A stretch of DNA of 8,997 nt from Nitrospira sp. UBA2083 (lineage in GTDB: Bacteria > Nitrospirota > Nitrospiria > Nitrospirales > Nitrospiraceae). Under the pieces are notes generated by a model, which had not been told where the DNA came from, made no database searches, and saw only the letters and a program-made list of their open reading frames with translations. This document shows, piece after piece, positions 5,687-8,997 of this stretch (position 1 is the stretch's first letter; the number at the start of each line of letters is the position of its first letter). The stretch lies in NCBI GenBank assembly GCA_002331625.1, contig DCZN01000073.1, positions 60,114-69,110 on the forward strand, written 5' to 3'. Made by a program: the position numbers and the translations under genes.

Positions 5687-7189
5687 CTACCGGGAGTGAC
5701 TTTCCGCACTCAAGTCGACCCTCGGCCAGAGATGGCTGGGGTGAAGCAAACGCCGAGCCAATTGCACATCATCTCGCCGAAGCGTGCCGGTCCCAACAAG
5801 TATCACCGCATACATAATCAAACTCACCGCACTCGCGACCGCCGGATGCATCTGTAAACCCAAAGAGCCGATCGCTCCGGCAATCGAGGCAGCCAACAGC
5901 GGTTTAACCAATACCCAACCACTGATACCCGTTCCCGTATCAGCCTGCAGGGCACGGCGACACATCTCCATCAGAAGAATGTTGGCCAGCACTGAGGCCA
6001 CCGCCGCACCCACCGCATGGAACCATCCGATTAACGCCGCCGAGAACACAATATTGAGGAGCACAGCTACGGCGAGCAAACCTAACGCAAGACGTTCTTT
6101 ATTGGCGGCCACCAACATGGTGCCCATGAGGGAGTGCCATGCCGTCGCCACAATGCCCCACCCAAGAATCTGGAGAATGACTCCTGCTTCGCGATAGGAC
6201 TCTCCGAATAAACACTCCAACATGGATGGTGCCCACCAGGTCAAGAGTAGGGTCAGCGGAAGAACAACAATCCCGACAATCTGAATCCCCTTTGCCCCGA
6301 TCTGATGAAACTGACGGTGGTCCTCAATGAATGTACGGGCCAGTATCGGAAAGAGCACATAGACGAGGCTGTCAGGGAATACTTTTAGCATCGCGCCGAT
6401 TTTGAGCGCCGCACTGTATAGTCCGCTCTCATGTGCAGAAGCCAGTTTGGAAATAAGCAGCATGTCGATGGAGGTAAACAGTATTCCCAGTGCGTATGTA
6501 CCGCCGAAGACCGGCACCTGGCGACATATCGTCCAACAAGTCGCCCACTTGACGGCCCGCAAAGGAAGGAAGAAATACCTCGCAACGAGGCCAGCACCTC
6601 CTATCGCGGCCATGAATCGGCACAGAGTATGGACGAGGGCTAACGCGATGAGGCCGTACCCCATAAACATGAACGCAAAACTCGCCAGCCCCTTCACGAC
6701 CGCCTCTCCAACCGAGGTATAGGTGATGAAAACATTCCGTTCATGCGCCCGGAATATGGCTTCGTTTAGCCCGCAAATCGCCGAGGGCAGCAATCCCAAC
6801 GACATCAACGCATTGGCTACGACAACCTCCTGGGGATAGTCGAGGAGATACACGATCACTGTCGATGCAAGGCCACATGCAGCGGCCAATCCCGCACCAA
6901 CAACTGTGGCATTTGGATAGTACTGATGGATCCCAGACCGATCTACGGAGAACTGCCGTGTAAGCAGAACACTCAGCCCCATGGACGTGGACACCTGCAA
7001 GACGGTGAACAAGGTCGTCAGAAACACATAACTACCGAGATGGTCCACGCCAAGCATGCGTGCCACTCCAACAATGAGCACCATTGCAAGAGCGGGCAAC
7101 ACACCAAGCGTCAACCCGGTCGCGATGACATTTCGAACCATGCGGCGACTAGAGCTCATACGATCAGTTCGAGAACGGTTTGCGAGCAT
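5687..7189 (-). CDS. Wzx-like polysaccharide (lipid-linked oligosaccharide) flippase, MOP superfamily
   Basis: The 500-residue, strongly hydrophobic protein appears to have about 12-14 membrane helices, starting near residue 20 and running to about 480. Its length and pattern fit MOP-superfamily flippases, which move undecaprenyl-linked repeat units across the inner membrane. In the second half the family-like stretch IDMLLISK (241-248) is followed by SGLYSAALKIG (255-265). Charged residues are few and cluster at loops. The start is unsettled: ATG 7189 overlaps the methyltransferase by 26 bp, ATG 7159 leaves a 4-bp gap after its stop, and ATG 7141 begins directly before the first helix. None has a strong ribosome-binding site, so translation is probably coupled to the upstream gene. 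Sitting between glycan-modifying genes, it points to a Wzx/Wzy-type assembly route, although no polymerase is in view. A lipid II flippase (MurJ) is less likely from this context. Confidence 0.88.
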   Translation of the reverse strand: MLANRSRTDRMSSSRRMVRNVIATGLTLGVLPALAMVLIVGVARMLGVDHLGSYVFLTTLFTVLQVSTSMGLSVLLTRQFSVDRSGIHQYYPNATVVGAGLAAACGLASTVIVYLLDYPQEVVVANALMSLGLLPSAICGLNEAIFRAHERNVFITYTSVGEAVVKGLASFAFMFMGYGLIALALVHTLCRFMAAIGGAGLVARYFFLPLRAVKWATCWTICRQVPVFGGTYALGILFTSIDMLLISKLASAHESGLYSAALKIGAMLKVFPDSLVYVLFPILARTFIEDHRQFHQIGAKGIQIVGIVVLPLTLLLTWWAPSMLECLFGESYREAGVILQILGWGIVATAWHSLMGTMLVAANKERLALGLLAVAVLLNIVFSAALIGWFHAVGAAVASVLANILLMEMCRRALQADTGTGISGWVLVKPLLAASIAGAIGSLGLQMHPAVASAVSLIMYAVILVGTGTLRRDDVQLARRLLHPSHLWPRVDLSAESHSR

Positions 7190-8138
7190 ACGCTGCTAAT
7201 CGCTTCCCGCGGAGAAGACGCTCTTCGCACCATGTCAGAGGTCGGAAGAGCAACCAACTCGGATAGCGCAGAAGCTTCTTCACTGTTCCAAGCCTTGCAA
7301 CGGCTGGTGGGGGCGCTCCTCCCACCCGCTGGCTTGTATTCTCGGAACTGATGGCATGCCGTCGCTCCTTGAAATAGGTAACGGGGAGCATCATGTATTC
7401 CATCGCGTCACGCAGGTGCCAGGAGGCGGTGATCAGGGTTCTGAGGCAAACAGGTTGAAGCCCTGTCTCCTTTATGAGACGCGTGAGTGACATGGGGGTG
7501 AAATGATGGACATGTTGTTCGGGTCGTATGTCCTCCCAATGCTCGCGGAACACTGCCGCCTCGAGGGAGTCAAAATTTGGACATTCGATATAAAGATATC
7601 CCCCTGGTTTAAGGAGTTGAAATACATGACCTACGAACTCTCGAGGGTTATCGACATGCTCGATAACATGATGCAAGGTGACGGCATCAAAGGGGGAAAC
7701 CTTTTGTGCAACCACCGCGAGGTCATCCTGGTAAACCGGACACTGCAGACGCTCTTCGGCCGCAGCAACGGCGTAGGGAGAACATTCTGTCCCGGCAATG
7801 TCCCATCCGGACTGTCGAGCGAGCGAAAGAAAGTCACCAGTCGCACAACCCACATCAAGCAGACGACCTTTGGCACCTAACATTCGCAAGCCATCCAGGA
7901 TCGGGAGAAACCGGTCACGAGCCACTGGACCTGGTACGGTGTGTTCTTCGGATTGACAGGTCGCCCCATAATGTTCTGCGTAATAGGCCCCATTATAGAG
8001 CATGTCACCAGAACCTGGGCCTGGTGGTGGATCTGTGTACCCCAGGCCACAGTCTTGGCACTGATCAATATGCCACCCTTGTCCAGATCGAGTTCGACGT
8101 CGGGTGAAGGCTCCGCACACGATACACGGCTGTGTCAT
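7164..8138 (-). CDS. SAM-dependent class I methyltransferase (Methyltransf_23-like) with N-terminal Cys4 ribbon
   Basis: The 324-residue cytosolic protein begins with a zinc-ribbon-like pair, CIVC (C5, C8) and CQDC (C27, C30). A Rossmann methyltransferase core follows: motif I LLDVGCATGDF (93-103), acidic E118 after strand beta-2 for SAM ribose binding, and HHVIEHVDNP (156-165). KPGGYLYIECPN (177-188) and the family-like PEQHVHHFTPMSL (206-218) come next. These features match methyltransferases found in O-antigen and EPS loci, including sugar C-methyltransferases and glycan-capping enzymes. The acceptor cannot be told from sequence. About 90 residues follow the core, rich in basic and aromatic residues, with YPSWLLFRPLTW near the end that may touch the membrane. 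The ATG overlaps the upstream glycosyltransferase stop as ATGA, and GGGAG lies 7 nt upstream. The fold is certain; the glycan role is inferred from the neighbours. Confidence 0.88.
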   Translation of the reverse strand: MTQPCIVCGAFTRRRTRSGQGWHIDQCQDCGLGYTDPPPGPGSGDMLYNGAYYAEHYGATCQSEEHTVPGPVARDRFLPILDGLRMLGAKGRLLDVGCATGDFLSLARQSGWDIAGTECSPYAVAAAEERLQCPVYQDDLAVVAQKVSPFDAVTLHHVIEHVDNPREFVGHVFQLLKPGGYLYIECPNFDSLEAAVFREHWEDIRPEQHVHHFTPMSLTRLIKETGLQPVCLRTLITASWHLRDAMEYMMLPVTYFKERRHAISSENTSQRVGGAPPPAVARLGTVKKLLRYPSWLLFRPLTWCEERLLRGKRLAAYARKPFSN

Positions 8139-8997
8139 GGGTAGGCTCCCGATACAGAACGCTGATCCCGCTGACCGATGAGTTCGAGATAGCGCTGTTC
8201 CATCCGTGTAAAGACGACGCGCTCATCATGGTTGTTGATCACAAACTCGCGTCCTAAACGACCAAGGGCATTCCGTTTCTCCGGTGAATCTAATAACTCA
8301 ATCACCGTTGATGCGAAGGTTGCCCCCGTGGAGGCAGTTGGAAAACCCCATGCATGGGCGTCTTGAAATCCTTCAGCTCCGATCTGTGTAGAAACGATCA
8401 CCTTCCCCATTGCCATGGCTTCGAGCACCTTCCCTCGCATTCCTCCCCCCGTAATGACCGGATTGAGACAGACGGCGGCGCGCGCGACATACGGTCTCAC
8501 GTCTGGAACCTGGCCGGTGATTTGCACCCCAGGTAACTGGGCAAGCGCCTGCACACGGACAGATGGGCACGATCCAATGATCATCAGACGACAGGCTGGT
8601 CGATGCCGCCTGATCTCAGGCCACACCTCTCGGCAAAACCATACGATTCCGGTTTCATTCGGGAGATGAGTGAAGTCTCCGACAAACGCGAGGCTATCCG
8701 GCTCCTCCTTTTCGTCAGATAGCGGGGCGAAATACTGTGTATCCACGACATGAGGAAATAGCTCTATATTATGAAGTCCTGCGTCTTCGCTCAGCAGAGA
8801 CGATCGTTCCTCTTCTGTAATCGTAAAGACGCGATCAAAATGGCGACAGATCGATGTTTCAAACCGTCTGATCTTTGGATAGGTCAGACAGTGTCGGATC
8901 CACTGGGAAAGATGACTCCGGACCTCTAGTTCCCGACGCAGCCTCCGGAAGCTCAACTCCTGGTCGACGAGAACCTTGGCGCAGGGAAGTCCCCCCA
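8135..8997 (-). CDS. GT4-type glycosyltransferase, C-terminal part (5' end outside the window)
   Basis: Reading from the window edge, an open frame of 286 codons carries the second domain of a GT-B glycosyltransferase. Such retaining GT4-type enzymes transfer a sugar from a nucleotide donor to a lipid-linked glycan on the cytoplasmic face. Counting residues from 8995, FVGDFTHLPNE (104-114) opens the C-terminal Rossmann domain. GGGMRGKVLEAMAMGKVIVST (from about 183) is the donor-binding signature with the paired glutamates or their equivalents, followed by GAEGF. The frame stays open to 8995 and reads GGLPCAKVLVDQEL before the TTG at 8956. That segment looks like the end of the family's N-terminal domain, so 8956 is not the true start. 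The missing part should be roughly 100 or more residues. It is the first operon gene seen here, with its stop overlapping the methyltransferase start. Donor and acceptor sugars are unknown. Confidence 0.88.
   Translation of the reverse strand, partial: GGLPCAKVLVDQELSFRRLRRELEVRSHLSQWIRHCLTYPKIRRFETSICRHFDRVFTITEEERSSLLSEDAGLHNIELFPHVVDTQYFAPLSDEKEEPDSLAFVGDFTHLPNETGIVWFCREVWPEIRRHRPACRLMIIGSCPSVRVQALAQLPGVQITGQVPDVRPYVARAAVCLNPVITGGGMRGKVLEAMAMGKVIVSTQIGAEGFQDAHAWGFPTASTGATFASTVIELLDSPEKRNALGRLGREFVINNHDERVVFTRMEQRYLELIGQRDQRSVSGAYP
8146..8150 (-). promoter_or_regulatory. Ribosome-binding site of the methyltransferase gene
   Basis: On the minus strand GGGAG ends 7 nt before ATG 8138 and lies within the last codons of the glycosyltransferase gene. 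Combined with the ATGA overlap, this fixes the start. Confidence 0.65.

Noticed and set aside
6402..6722. Plus-strand frames inside the flippase gene
   Set aside because: They are antisense to membrane helices, lack domains and ribosome-binding sites, and overlap one another in several frames.
8954..8956. TTG 8956 as the true start of the glycosyltransferase
   Set aside because: The frame stays open to the window edge and encodes family-like residues upstream. The protein would also lack its whole acceptor-binding domain.

Overview
The window looks like part of a Gram-negative bacterial chromosome of moderate GC content. Its main content is an exopolysaccharide (EPS) or surface-glycan locus. 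Next to this lies an unrelated nucleic-acid helicase gene. The combination of a bacterial Ski2-type helicase with an EPS cluster reminds me of Nitrospira-like genomes. That is a weak impression from sequence style, not a demonstrated assignment. I see no tRNA, rRNA, CRISPR array, transposase or attachment site.

Layout. Positions 20-1879 (+) encode the helicase-C half and the C-terminal DSHCT domain of a Ski2/Mtr4-like superfamily II helicase. The ATP-binding DEAD/DEAH half is not in this reading frame: a TGA stop lies in frame at 11-13, just before the first ATG. After a 266-bp leader and intergenic region with three closely spaced inverted repeats comes 2146-3111 (+), a confident UDP-glucuronate decarboxylase (UDP-xylose synthase). 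Then follow about 250 bp of non-coding DNA between convergent genes.

Positions 8997 down to 3363 (- strand) form a tight five-gene operon. In transcription order it holds a GT4-type glycosyltransferase (its 5' end is outside the window), a SAM-dependent methyltransferase with an N-terminal Cys4 ribbon, a Wzx-like polysaccharide flippase, a membrane-anchored SGNH/GDSL hydrolase-like protein and a secreted clan GH-A glycoside hydrolase. Two junctions are 4-bp ATGA overlaps, one is a 26-bp overlap or a 4-bp gap depending on the start chosen, and one is a 39-bp gap. These arrangements imply co-transcription and translational coupling.

How it fits together (inference). UDP-xylose from the + strand gene could feed glycosyltransferases that build a lipid-linked repeat unit. 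The methyltransferase would modify the glycan or a nucleotide sugar, and the flippase would export the unit. The SGNH protein (esterase or O-acetyl transfer) and the GH-A hydrolase would act on the polymer outside the inner membrane. Polymerase, priming transferase and export-channel genes are not here and are expected beyond position 8997.

The observations most worth a second look are the truncated helicase with its stop at 11-13, a CX2CX5C cysteine cluster inside that helicase, two mutually exclusive RNA pairings at the ribosome-binding site of the decarboxylase gene, and the coupled SGNH/GH-A enzyme pair.
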